Shown: piece by piece, positions 26,012 to 33,058 of the stretch | Layout of the letters: every line of letters begins with the position of its first letter | Numbering within the stretch: the first letter of the stretch is position 1 | Assembly: GCA_034927285.1 (NCBI GenBank) | Contig: JAYFQF010000042.1 | Coordinates: 1-59,784, forward strand | Reading direction: 5' to 3' | DNA from: JAYFQF01 sp034927285 | GTDB lineage: Bacteria > Bacillota > Peptococcia > DRI-13 > UBA5745 | Length of the DNA: 59,784 nucleotides | Translations under genes and position numbers: made by a program | The notes under the pieces: generated by a model | Seen by the model: the letters and a program-made list of their open reading frames with translations, nothing else | The model's database searches: none | Told to the model about the DNA's origin: nothing

Positions 26012-26653
26012 ATGACCGATAAGTTGTCCGGAGAAAAACATCTGATCTATATTTATCCCAAAAACGCCGCAAAGGAGCCCGATGCTCTTCTGGCAAGCTG
26101 CGGCGAGGCTTTTTTGCGCCGCCGGTCCGCCGAAGCCCTCGCTCCGTTGGCCGCGGACTTTTTCCGGGTGGAGCGGCCGCCCCGGCAAAAGCCTTTTTTT
26201 CCTGAAGCTGCGGATATTCACTTTTCCGTCAGCCATGCCGGCGATTATTGGGCCTGCGCTTTCTCCCGGACCCCGGTGGGCCTTGATTTAGAACGTCTCC
26301 GCCCATGCCGCCCCGGCATCGCCCGGCGCTTCTTCCATCCCGAAGAGGCGGCCTGGCTGGACGCCTGGCCGGCCGAAGAATTTTTTTCCGTATGGACCGC
26401 CAAAGAAAGCTGTGTAAAATACTGGGGCTGCGGCATAGACGAGAGCTTCAGTCATTTCAGCGTAATCAAAGAAGGCCGTCTTGCCGGAGTGGTGGATCCC
26501 CCGGCAGCTGCCGGGACCGGGAAGGGAAAATCGCCGTTCCTTCCGGCAGCCCGCTGTATCCATATCCCTTTCCGCCAGGACTACCGGCTCTGCCTTTGCG
26601 TCCCCGCGGCTGCCGCCGAGGCTTATGAAGTAATTTTTTGCGCCCTGCCGTAA
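26012..26653 (+). CDS. Sfp-type 4'-phosphopantetheinyl transferase
   Basis: A 213-aa Sfp/Gsp-type transferase that installs phosphopantetheine on carrier domains. Mg2+- and CoA-binding motifs are GLDLE (90-94) and WTAKE (128-132), with K136. Upstream FSVSHAGDYW is also typical. It is the last gene of the operon, 24 bp after the acyl carrier protein, and should activate T1 and T2 of the NRPS and the free-standing carrier. A strong terminator follows. Confidence 0.95.
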   Translation: MTDKLSGEKHLIYIYPKNAAKEPDALLASCGEAFLRRRSAEALAPLAADFFRVERPPRQKPFFPEAADIHFSVSHAGDYWACAFSRTPVGLDLERLRPCRPGIARRFFHPEEAAWLDAWPAEEFFSVWTAKESCVKYWGCGIDESFSHFSVIKEGRLAGVVDPPAAAGTGKGKSPFLPAARCIHIPFRQDYRLCLCVPAAAAEAYEVIFCALP

Positions 26654-26723
26654 GCTCTGAACTTTTCGCGTTTCGGGGCAGCCCGCCGGCTTTTTTCAAC
26701 AAGAACACTCAGAGCAGGCGACG

Positions 26724-26790
26724 AACCGGATCAGGATTCCGGTTTATTTTTATGCCTTAATCAGCGCCGGCTTTCAAGAGCCGGCTTTTT
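26724..26790 (+). terminator. Terminator region of the NRPS operon
   Basis: Two hairpins: AACCGGA/TCCGGTT (26724-26744) followed by TATTTTT, and GCCGGCT-TTCAAG-AGCCGGC (26766-26785) followed by TTTTT. The second is the stronger rightward terminator. The region lies between convergent genes. Confidence 0.75.
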
Positions 26791-26832
26791 CAACGGCAGC
26801 TTTTCCGGCGTTGGTTTTTCAGCGCGTCTTTT

Positions 26833-28863
26833 TCAGCCCCGGTAGACGATACATCTCCCTTTGCCGTCCGCCTTGGCCTGATAAAGAGCCCGATCCGCTT
26901 TAAGAAGCAGTGCCTCGCAGTCATCGCCGTCCTTGGGACAAAAGGCTATTCCGACGCTGACGGACAGCGGCACAATCGTTTTATTCAAAGGATATCCCCG
27001 GCCTAAAAGGCGGCAAAGCTTCCGGGCTTTTCCGGCGCCGTCTTCCTCAGATTGAAGATTATTGAGGAAAACGACGAACTCATCTCCGCCGATTCTTCCC
27101 ACAATGTCCGTGGACCGGAAAAGTCCCTTCATTTTAACCGCCGTATATTTCAGCACCTCATCGCCGAATATATGGCCCCTGCTATCGTTGATCTGTTTGA
27201 AGTCATCCAGGTCGGCGAAGAAAAGCGCCCCTATGCCCTTCCTTTCTTCCCGCAGCCGCTCCGTTACCAGACGCTGAAAAGCATTCCGGTTATATAGCCC
27301 GGTCAAAAAATCTTTATCCGCTTTTTCTTTCAATAGATGCTTTTCATGCATCTCCTTATTTACATCGGCAAGCTTACCCAGGCAGCCCAAATACCGGGGA
27401 ATCGGGTCGGCGGACCAGAGGGATTTGACGGTGACCTCAAACCAGCGCAATTCCTTTTGGATCGTCTCGATCTGAAGCCGCGTCCTATGCACAGGATTTT
27501 TGGGCGACAAAGATTTATTCAGTCCCAACAGGACCTCATCGCCGTTCCGGCCGAAAATTTCCAGGCTTTTTACCTTGCTCCGGGCGTTGCGGACAATCAG
27601 GTCGCCATGAAAAACCGCGCCGTATTTCTCGGAAAAGCTCAAGGTATCGCTGGCGTAATCGTAATCGAATAAAACCTCGTCGGATAGAGAAGCCAGGGCC
27701 TGATATTTAATGCGTTCCTGCTCCAACAGGGCCAGGGTACGGCTGGAAATATCCTTTTGTTCTTCACCGGCGGGGGGATCCGGGGGCCCGCCCTCCAAAA
27801 ACTCCGGCCGTTCCCCGTTCAGCGTCTTAACGCTTTGCGCCAGATCTTTTTCGATCTCCATCAGGCATTCCAGGAGCCGGGGATTAAAGGCGCCGCAATC
27901 GCCGTTTCTGATCATGGCGATTGCCTTTTGGTGACTGAAAGCCGGCTTATAAACCCGGCGGCTGGTCAGGGCGTCGTATACGTCCGCCAGAGAAACCACC
28001 TGAGCACTCAGCGGAATTTCATTTCCCTTCAGCCCGTCGGGATAACCGCCGCCATCCCAGCGCTCATGGTGATAACGGCAAATATCGTAACAGTAACGGT
28101 AGTAAGTCCAGTCCTGATGACGGTGGATGTTTTCCAGGAGCTGGGCCCCTTTCAGCGGATGGGTCTTAACAATGGCAAATTCCTCCGGCGTCAAAGGACC
28201 GGGTTTATTCAGGATCTGCTCCGGCACCGCGATCTTTCCGATATCATGCAGAGCCGCCGCGGTGGAAATCTCCTCGATCCCGGCGGCAGTCAGGCCATAT
28301 TCCTTATAACGGAAAGAAAGAGCCTTCAAGAGCTGCTCCGTTATATAACGGATACGCCGGACATGCATGCTGGATTCACCGCTTCGGAATTCGACTATAT
28401 TGCTCAGGGTGTTTACCATGAAATCATTCATCTGCCGCAGTTTCCTGTTCTGGGAAGCCGCCAGCTTTTCTATCCGGCCTTTGTGCCGGTAAAGCTCGAC
28501 AATGTTATTCACCCGCCGCAAAACGATATTGGGGCTGAAGGGCCGGCTGATGAAATCCGCTGCCCCCAGCTCATAGCAGCGCAGGATCAAATCCTCCGTA
28601 TTTTCCGCCGATATCATGATCACCGGTATCCTGTCCTCTAAGTCCAGCCGGTTTATGGCTTCCAGCACCTGAAAGCCGTCCAGCACCGGCATAACGATAT
28701 CCAAAAGCAGAATTGCCACCCGTTCCCGGTATTTTTCCACTATTTTCAGCGTTTCCCGCCCGTCGGCCGCTTCCAAAACCAGATATTCCTTACGCAGGAC
28801 TTCATTTAATATCGCGCGATTCAACTCCACGTCATCCGCAATAACCGCGATTGGCAAATTCAT
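26833..28863 (-). CDS. Response regulator with both HD-GYP and GGDEF domains
   Basis: A 676-aa cyclic-di-GMP enzyme. A receiver domain (D10/D11 acidic pocket, phosphoacceptor D55 in LLLDIVMP) is followed by an HD-GYP domain (H206-D207 in LHDIGKIAVPE; HHERWDGGGYP). A PAS-like segment and a C-terminal GGDEF domain follow, with an intact GGDEF motif at 592-596. Both the synthase and the phosphodiesterase domain look catalytically complete. It converges on the NRPS operon and has its own upstream region. No kinase adjoins it, so it may be driven by the 7TM kinase or by one elsewhere. Confidence 0.94.
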   Translation of the reverse strand: MNLPIAVIADDVELNRAILNEVLRKEYLVLEAADGRETLKIVEKYRERVAILLLDIVMPVLDGFQVLEAINRLDLEDRIPVIMISAENTEDLILRCYELGAADFISRPFSPNIVLRRVNNIVELYRHKGRIEKLAASQNRKLRQMNDFMVNTLSNIVEFRSGESSMHVRRIRYITEQLLKALSFRYKEYGLTAAGIEEISTAAALHDIGKIAVPEQILNKPGPLTPEEFAIVKTHPLKGAQLLENIHRHQDWTYYRYCYDICRYHHERWDGGGYPDGLKGNEIPLSAQVVSLADVYDALTSRRVYKPAFSHQKAIAMIRNGDCGAFNPRLLECLMEIEKDLAQSVKTLNGERPEFLEGGPPDPPAGEEQKDISSRTLALLEQERIKYQALASLSDEVLFDYDYASDTLSFSEKYGAVFHGDLIVRNARSKVKSLEIFGRNGDEVLLGLNKSLSPKNPVHRTRLQIETIQKELRWFEVTVKSLWSADPIPRYLGCLGKLADVNKEMHEKHLLKEKADKDFLTGLYNRNAFQRLVTERLREERKGIGALFFADLDDFKQINDSRGHIFGDEVLKYTAVKMKGLFRSTDIVGRIGGDEFVVFLNNLQSEEDGAGKARKLCRLLGRGYPLNKTIVPLSVSVGIAFCPKDGDDCEALLLKADRALYQAKADGKGRCIVYRG

Positions 28864-29234
28864 CTGTACGCCGCCTTCCCCTCTTGCTTATCCAACCGCG
28901 CAATTAAAGCAATAAGGGGCTCCTGTTTTGCCCGGGACTTCGGTAAGGCCGCCGACGGCTCAGCGTAACTCCGCTCCGGGATTTGGTTTAATTTCATGGC
29001 CTTTTTGACCCTTCTTTCTTTGCAAAGACCGAATGATGCGAACTTTCCTTTCCTCAGGATCTGATCATGCTTTTATGATCAGGATGCAATCATGCTTTTA
29101 TTATATGTAAAGAACAGAGGAAAGGAAAGTCCTCGCCATCATGAAAATACGCGGCCCCCGCCGCCGGAAACCGTAACGGTCCCGGAAACGGGGGCTGTTT
29201 TTCGCTGTGGATTTAACCGGTTTTTCTTGGTATC
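28864..29234. other. Intergenic region between two leftward units
   Basis: These 371 bp carry an 8-bp perfect inverted repeat CTGATCAT/ATGATCAG (29061-29082), a nearby partial repeat ATCATGCTTTTA at 29089-29100, and a GC-rich hairpin (GCCCCCG 29154-29160 against 29189-29195) with a short T-run on the plus strand. No gene is visible. Confidence 0.4.
29061..29082. promoter_or_regulatory. Perfect 8-bp dyad upstream of the REC-HD-GYP-GGDEF gene
   Basis: CTGATCAT, six bases, ATGATCAG, about 200 bp upstream of the start at 28863. There is no T-run, so a protein-binding site is more likely than a terminator. Confidence 0.3.
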
Positions 29235-30908
29235 CTAGGACTTCGGCTGTTCCGCGGGCAGATGGATGATAAATCGGGTGCCCAGACCCTCGCGGCTGGT
29301 GACTTCCGCAAAACCGCCGTGCCGTTCGATGATCCATTGGGCAATGGAAAGCCCCAGCCCCGTGCCGCCGGTATTCCTGGCCCGGGACTCATCGGCCCGG
29401 TAAAAGCGGTCAAAAATATGGGGCAAGGATTCCGGCGGAATTCCCACGCCTTCATCCTGTACCTTCAGCAGGACCTGTCCGCCTGCCGCCGGCCTTTGCC
29501 GGAAAGGCGCTTTCCCCGGCGAAGCGGCGGCGGATTTTACCGGCAGGCCGGTTTTATCGGCTCCCGGAGTTCCCGTTTTTTCCGTTCCTGCTTCCTGCCT
29601 GGGGGCGTTAATCCCCGGAAGAGTCTGGATCCCCAGATAAATCCGGCCTCCCTCCGGCGTATATTTAATGCTGTTGTCCACCAAAATCCGCATCAGCTGT
29701 TTCATCAGGCCGGCGTCTCCCTCAATCAGGGCCGGAGCATTAATCCCGGATACGAATTGGTGTCTGGAGTCGATCATGCGGATCTCCCGAAGAACTTCCT
29801 CCCCGATTTCCGCCAGGTCCAGCCTCTCCCAGACCAAATGCATGGAGTCGTTGTCACCCCGGGCTAAAAACAGAAGCTGCTCCACCATCTCTTTCATGGA
29901 ATCGGCCTCGCCTTTGATGGCCTGGATGGACTCCTGCAGGGTTTCGGGATCTTCTGTGCCCCAGCGGGTCAGCAGATTGGCGTAGCCCTGGATCACCGCG
30001 ATGGGCGTCCTCAGCTCATGGGAAGCGTCGGACACAAACCGCATCTGGGAACGATAGGCCTCGTCGATGCGCGCCAGCATTTCATTGATGGCTTCCGCCA
30101 GAGGCTTCAGCTCATTGCTGACCCGGTTCAGCGGAATTCGCGCGTCCAGATGGCTGGCCGTAATCGAATCCAGAGCGCCGGTGATGTTTTTCAGTGCCGC
30201 GGGGGAAAGCTTGCCGCCGGCCGACAGCGCCTGAGTGGTGGCCGTCAGTTCCCGCAGCGGGCGCAAGGTGGAAGAGACATACCGGATGTTTCTCAGCAAA
30301 AAGAAAAACAAGGACAGCCCCTGCCAGAGGAGAACCGCCGTCAGGCAGGACCAGAAAAGGGACAGTTCCCGGCCCCGGGCCGCGGTAATCACCAGGTAGC
30401 CTTTTTCCGTCCCAGCCCGGCCTGCCCCGGCAAGTCCGCCTTCGCTTTCCGTCCCGGCCTGGCCGGCAGCCGGATTTTCCGTTAAACCGGCGGTATCGCC
30501 GGCCGTACCGGAAACCGGGCCCACCGCCAGGATATACTCCACCGTCCCTAACCGCTGGGCGATGCCGGGGGCAGCCTCATCAAAGCGGATATAACGCCTG
30601 GCCGACGGATCTGCCGACCAAAGCGCCCAAACCCTGTCCAGGGCCGGAAAAAGCGGCTGCCCCTGAGGCAGCGGGGCCTGATAACCGGCCTGATAACCGC
30701 CGGCGGCGGGCAGGCTGGCGGCAGCTGCCGGATCCTTTTTTATCGACGCCGCCAGTTCCAGGCAGCGGTTATCCGTCAGGTAAAGGCCTGCGGATAAAAA
30801 TAACGCGCACAACAATAGATCCAGCAGAATAAATGTGATCAGCTGGCGGAAAAAAAGCTGGGCGTTTAAGCGAAAAGCCAGCGAAGCGCTGGATTTAGGT
30901 TTTGACAT
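29235..30908 (-). CDS. HAMP-type sensor histidine kinase
   Basis: A 557-aa two-TM histidine kinase. A first membrane segment (about 19-42) and a second one around LFWSCLTAVLLWQGL enclose an extracytoplasmic sensor region rich in Gly/Ala/Thr. A HAMP linker, the H-box SDASHELRTPIAV, the N-box LVDNSIKYTPEGG and the G-boxes DEGVGIPP and GTGLGLSIAQW follow. A Pro/Ala/Lys-rich insertion of about 40 residues interrupts the ATPase domain between the N-box and the first G-box. ATG 30908 has AAAAGGAATC upstream and is preferred to TTG 30959. It pairs with the OmpR-type regulator 78 bp upstream. Confidence 0.93.
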   Translation of the reverse strand: MSKPKSSASLAFRLNAQLFFRQLITFILLDLLLCALFLSAGLYLTDNRCLELAASIKKDPAAAASLPAAGGYQAGYQAPLPQGQPLFPALDRVWALWSADPSARRYIRFDEAAPGIAQRLGTVEYILAVGPVSGTAGDTAGLTENPAAGQAGTESEGGLAGAGRAGTEKGYLVITAARGRELSLFWSCLTAVLLWQGLSLFFFLLRNIRYVSSTLRPLRELTATTQALSAGGKLSPAALKNITGALDSITASHLDARIPLNRVSNELKPLAEAINEMLARIDEAYRSQMRFVSDASHELRTPIAVIQGYANLLTRWGTEDPETLQESIQAIKGEADSMKEMVEQLLFLARGDNDSMHLVWERLDLAEIGEEVLREIRMIDSRHQFVSGINAPALIEGDAGLMKQLMRILVDNSIKYTPEGGRIYLGIQTLPGINAPRQEAGTEKTGTPGADKTGLPVKSAAASPGKAPFRQRPAAGGQVLLKVQDEGVGIPPESLPHIFDRFYRADESRARNTGGTGLGLSIAQWIIERHGGFAEVTSREGLGTRFIIHLPAEQPKS

Positions 30909-30986
30909 AGATGATTCCTTTTCAGGACGGTTTCTCTTGGATTTTCCCGGGTCCTTCAATCCCTGGGCCCGCCGAATTTCATCACG

Positions 30987-31739
30987 CTAACCGTCCTTGA
31001 TCTGATAGCCTACCCCCCGCAGGGTATGGATCAGCTTGACGCCGTATTGATCGTCGATCTTGCCCCGTAAAAACCGGATATAAACGTCCACCACATTTGT
31101 GTTTCCCGCGTAATCGTAGCCCCATACCCGCTCCAAAAGCACATCCCTGCTGAGGGCCAGGCCTTTGTTTTCCAGCAGATAGCGCAAAAGCTCAAACTCC
31201 CGGAAGGTCAGTTCCACCGGCTGGTCATTCACTTTTACTTCATGGCGCACAGGATCCAGCACTACCGGTCCGGCGGTCAAAACCCGCTCCGCCTGACGGC
31301 TTTCCTCCTGACCCCCCAAGCTGTCCCTGGCGGTATTTGCCGCCGCCAGCGCCGCCGCTTTAGCCGAATCCGCCGCCGCCTTTTTTCGCAGGCTGGCCCG
31401 GATCCGGGCCAGCAGTTCCTCAATGGCAAAAGGCTTGGTGATATAATCGTCGGCACCGCTGTCCAGGCCGGATACCTTATCCATTACCGCGTCCCTGGCC
31501 GTAAGCAGGATCACCGGCACGTCAAAGTGTTTCCGGAAACGGCGCAGCACCTCCATCCCGGAGAGGCCGGGCAGCATGATATCCAGCAAAATGACATCAT
31601 GGCCGCCGGCCTCCGCCGCCGCCAGGCCGCTGATGCCGTCAAAGGCCTTTTCCACTTCGTAGCCTTCATGGACCAGCTCCAGTTCAACCATCCTGGCCAT
31701 TTTCTCTTCATCCTCGATCAGGAGGATTCTTTCGGTCAT
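30987..31739 (-). CDS. OmpR/PhoB-family response regulator
   Basis: A 250-aa regulator. The receiver domain has phosphoacceptor D53 (LLDIMLPG), the switch threonine in ILLTARD and the lysine in YITKPF. A C-terminal winged-helix DNA-binding domain contains LTFREFELLRYL and VDVYIRFLRGKID. The linker (about residues 119-150) is unusually alanine-rich and long. It is preceded by a DUF4342 membrane protein and followed by its kinase. Confidence 0.95.
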   Translation of the reverse strand: MTERILLIEDEEKMARMVELELVHEGYEVEKAFDGISGLAAAEAGGHDVILLDIMLPGLSGMEVLRRFRKHFDVPVILLTARDAVMDKVSGLDSGADDYITKPFAIEELLARIRASLRKKAAADSAKAAALAAANTARDSLGGQEESRQAERVLTAGPVVLDPVRHEVKVNDQPVELTFREFELLRYLLENKGLALSRDVLLERVWGYDYAGNTNVVDVYIRFLRGKIDDQYGVKLIHTLRGVGYQIKDG

Positions 31740-31787
31740 GGGTTTACGTCCTTCCTTTTTCGCGGCTTTTGCCGGGCCGCCGCCGGT

Positions 31788-32423
31788 TTATCCGCGATTG
31801 CCCTGGTTATCCCCTTTGCCGGCGTTCTCGTCCTCCCGGACAGCCTGTTTGATGTCCTTGGCTGTCTGGGACGCCTGGTCCATAAACTTATTCAGCGTAT
31901 CCTTGCCGATATCCGGGCCATAAAAACGATAACGGAAATTAAAGAATAAGCCGACTACCAACAGCGGCAGCGTAATCCAAAAGCAAAACAGCAACGCCAG
32001 GATCAAAACGTTGATGGGCAGGCTTATCGTCTTTTTGCCGTAGCGATAAATTTCGAAATTATTGACGTTGCCCTTATGGACCAGGCGGCAAAAGGAATCA
32101 AAGAGGCTTTTCATCTGCCGGCCAAAAGAGCTGTCCTTATCATTTTTATCGCTTTCCAGATAAATTTCCTGGGCCTGGCCGCTCTGGCCCCCTTTGGCAG
32201 CCTGACGGGCGGCATTGGCCGCGGCCTCGTTTTTCTCCCGGACCTGGCCGCCGCCGGTCACATAAGTGCCGCCCTGAGGCGGAGTCACTTTTCCTTCCTT
32301 TTCCAGTAAAATGATCGCTTCCAGCATATCGCCGCCGGTGGCTTCCAAAGCGGCCTTGGCGTCACCATAGCCTACTTTGGCGTGTTCTCTCAAGGCTTCA
32401 ACCTGTTCGAAACTAATGTTCAT
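31788..32423 (-). CDS. UBA-like / DUF4342 membrane protein
   Basis: A 211-aa protein. The N-terminal 45 residues (ALREHAKVGYGDAKAALEAT and onward) look like the UBA/TS-N fold seen in elongation factor Ts. The middle is charged. Around residue 118 a DUF4342-like region begins (NFEIYRYGKKTISLPINVLI) and continues into a single hydrophobic stretch (about 135-155). It is the first gene of a probable operon with the response regulator (48-bp gap) and kinase, so it may be part of the stress response they control. Function is not established. Confidence 0.75.
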   Translation of the reverse strand: MNISFEQVEALREHAKVGYGDAKAALEATGGDMLEAIILLEKEGKVTPPQGGTYVTGGGQVREKNEAAANAARQAAKGGQSGQAQEIYLESDKNDKDSSFGRQMKSLFDSFCRLVHKGNVNNFEIYRYGKKTISLPINVLILALLFCFWITLPLLVVGLFFNFRYRFYGPDIGKDTLNKFMDQASQTAKDIKQAVREDENAGKGDNQGNRG

Positions 32424-32560
32424 TTTTCTTTCTCCTTTCCTTTGGGTTGATTCAAGAATACCAAAGGAAATTTAAAGTACAATTTAGTCCGGATTAAAAA
32501 CAGATTAAAATCCCGCCGGCAAAATTTGACGGATAAAATCACACACGGTTAAATCGGACC

Positions 32561-32589
32561 TTGATGTATAAAATAAAGTGTGATAACAT
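32561..32589 (+). promoter_or_regulatory. Rightward promoter of a putative antisense RNA
   Basis: TTGATG (32561-32566), a 17-bp spacer and TAACAT (32584-32589). The predicted transcript starts near 32596 and runs antisense to the micropeptide gene. No rightward coding sequence lies downstream before the terminator at 32850. Confidence 0.5.
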
Positions 32590-32651
32590 AGAATTACAAA
32601 AAGGGGTTGCCGCTTGTGCCAGAGCGGCAGGTTCCGAAAACGTTCAAACGG

Positions 32652-32675
32652 AAAACCGCCGGCGACGGCGGTTTT
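32652..32675. terminator. Bidirectional hairpin between convergent transcripts
   Basis: AAAACCGCC and GGCGGTTTT with a six-base loop, directly after the stop of the micropeptide on the minus strand. The U-runs are only four bases on each side. Confidence 0.55.
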
Positions 32676-32680
32676 GCCGT

Positions 32681-32764
32681 TTATTTAAACTTTCTTAAAT
32701 AAGTGGCAAATACCATGGCTAAAGTCAGAAAAGCAAAGAGCTCTGTCCAACTCACCACAGGCAT
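32681..32764 (-). CDS. Holin-like micropeptide, candidate type I toxin
   Basis: An open frame of 27 codons: a short polar N-terminus (MPVVSWTE), a single hydrophobic segment (LFAFLTLAMVFATYL) and a basic tail (RKFK). This is the layout of the small membrane toxins often annotated as putative holin-like toxin in Bacillota. AAAAGGGAGGTG lies directly upstream; its spacing favours starting at the GTG three codons in (32758) rather than at the ATG. A minus-strand promoter (TTGTAG, 18 bp, TAAAAT) and an opposing transcript complete the arrangement. No homology search was possible. Confidence 0.55.
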   Translation of the reverse strand: MPVVSWTELFAFLTLAMVFATYLRKFK

Positions 32765-32813
32765 CACCTCCCTTTTGGGAAGTGAACCGGCCGCCAAGCG
32801 GCAACCCTTTTTT

Positions 32814-32843
32814 ATTTTACCATGAATTGCCGCCCGCCTACAA
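32814..32843 (-). promoter_or_regulatory. Leftward promoter of the micropeptide gene
   Basis: On the minus strand TTGTAG (32843-32838), an 18-bp spacer and TAAAAT (32819-32814), about 50 bp upstream of the start. The leader would begin with the AAGGGTTGCCGCTTGG sequence that is also found at the 5' end of the opposing RNA. Confidence 0.5.
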
Positions 32844-32849
32844 TCATTG

Positions 32850-32876
32850 CGCCGGTCCTCGGACCGGCGTTTTTTT
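32850..32876 (+). terminator. Strong rightward terminator with no rightward gene upstream
   Basis: A 9-bp perfect GC-rich stem (CGCCGGTCC/GGACCGGCG), a two-base loop and seven T. All known genes to its left run leftward, so it most likely ends an unannotated rightward RNA. Confidence 0.8.
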
Positions 32877-33058
32877 CATTACCGTCGGCAGTCCAGTCTA
32901 ATTCTTTCCGCTGCCCACCGGTTTTATAAATCCAACGTTTAATTTCTTAATCAAATCGTTATACATTCTTCGTAAAAGCTCCTGGAAATCATGCTAAACT
33001 TAAAATAACATTTTAATCCCGAAGCTTCATCTGAAAAATATGATTGTGAGGTAAAAAA

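Larger units (their letters stand above)
32596..32876 (+). ncRNA. Putative antisense RNA (type I antitoxin candidate)
   Basis: Inferred from a rightward promoter, the absence of a rightward coding sequence, and a strong rightward terminator (CGCCGGTCC-TC-GGACCGGCG plus seven T). Its 5' part folds as TGCCGCT/AGCGGCA. It could instead end early at the hairpin 32652-32675, giving an RNA of about 80 nt. Extent is uncertain. Confidence 0.4.
32424..33058. other. Intergenic region containing a candidate type I toxin-antitoxin locus
   Basis: The 635 bp contain a leftward 27-codon hydrophobic peptide gene, a promoter on each strand, inverted copies of GGGTTGCCGCTTG near both promoters, a shared hairpin between the convergent 3' ends, and a strong rightward terminator at 32850-32876. 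There is no larger gene. Confidence 0.6.
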
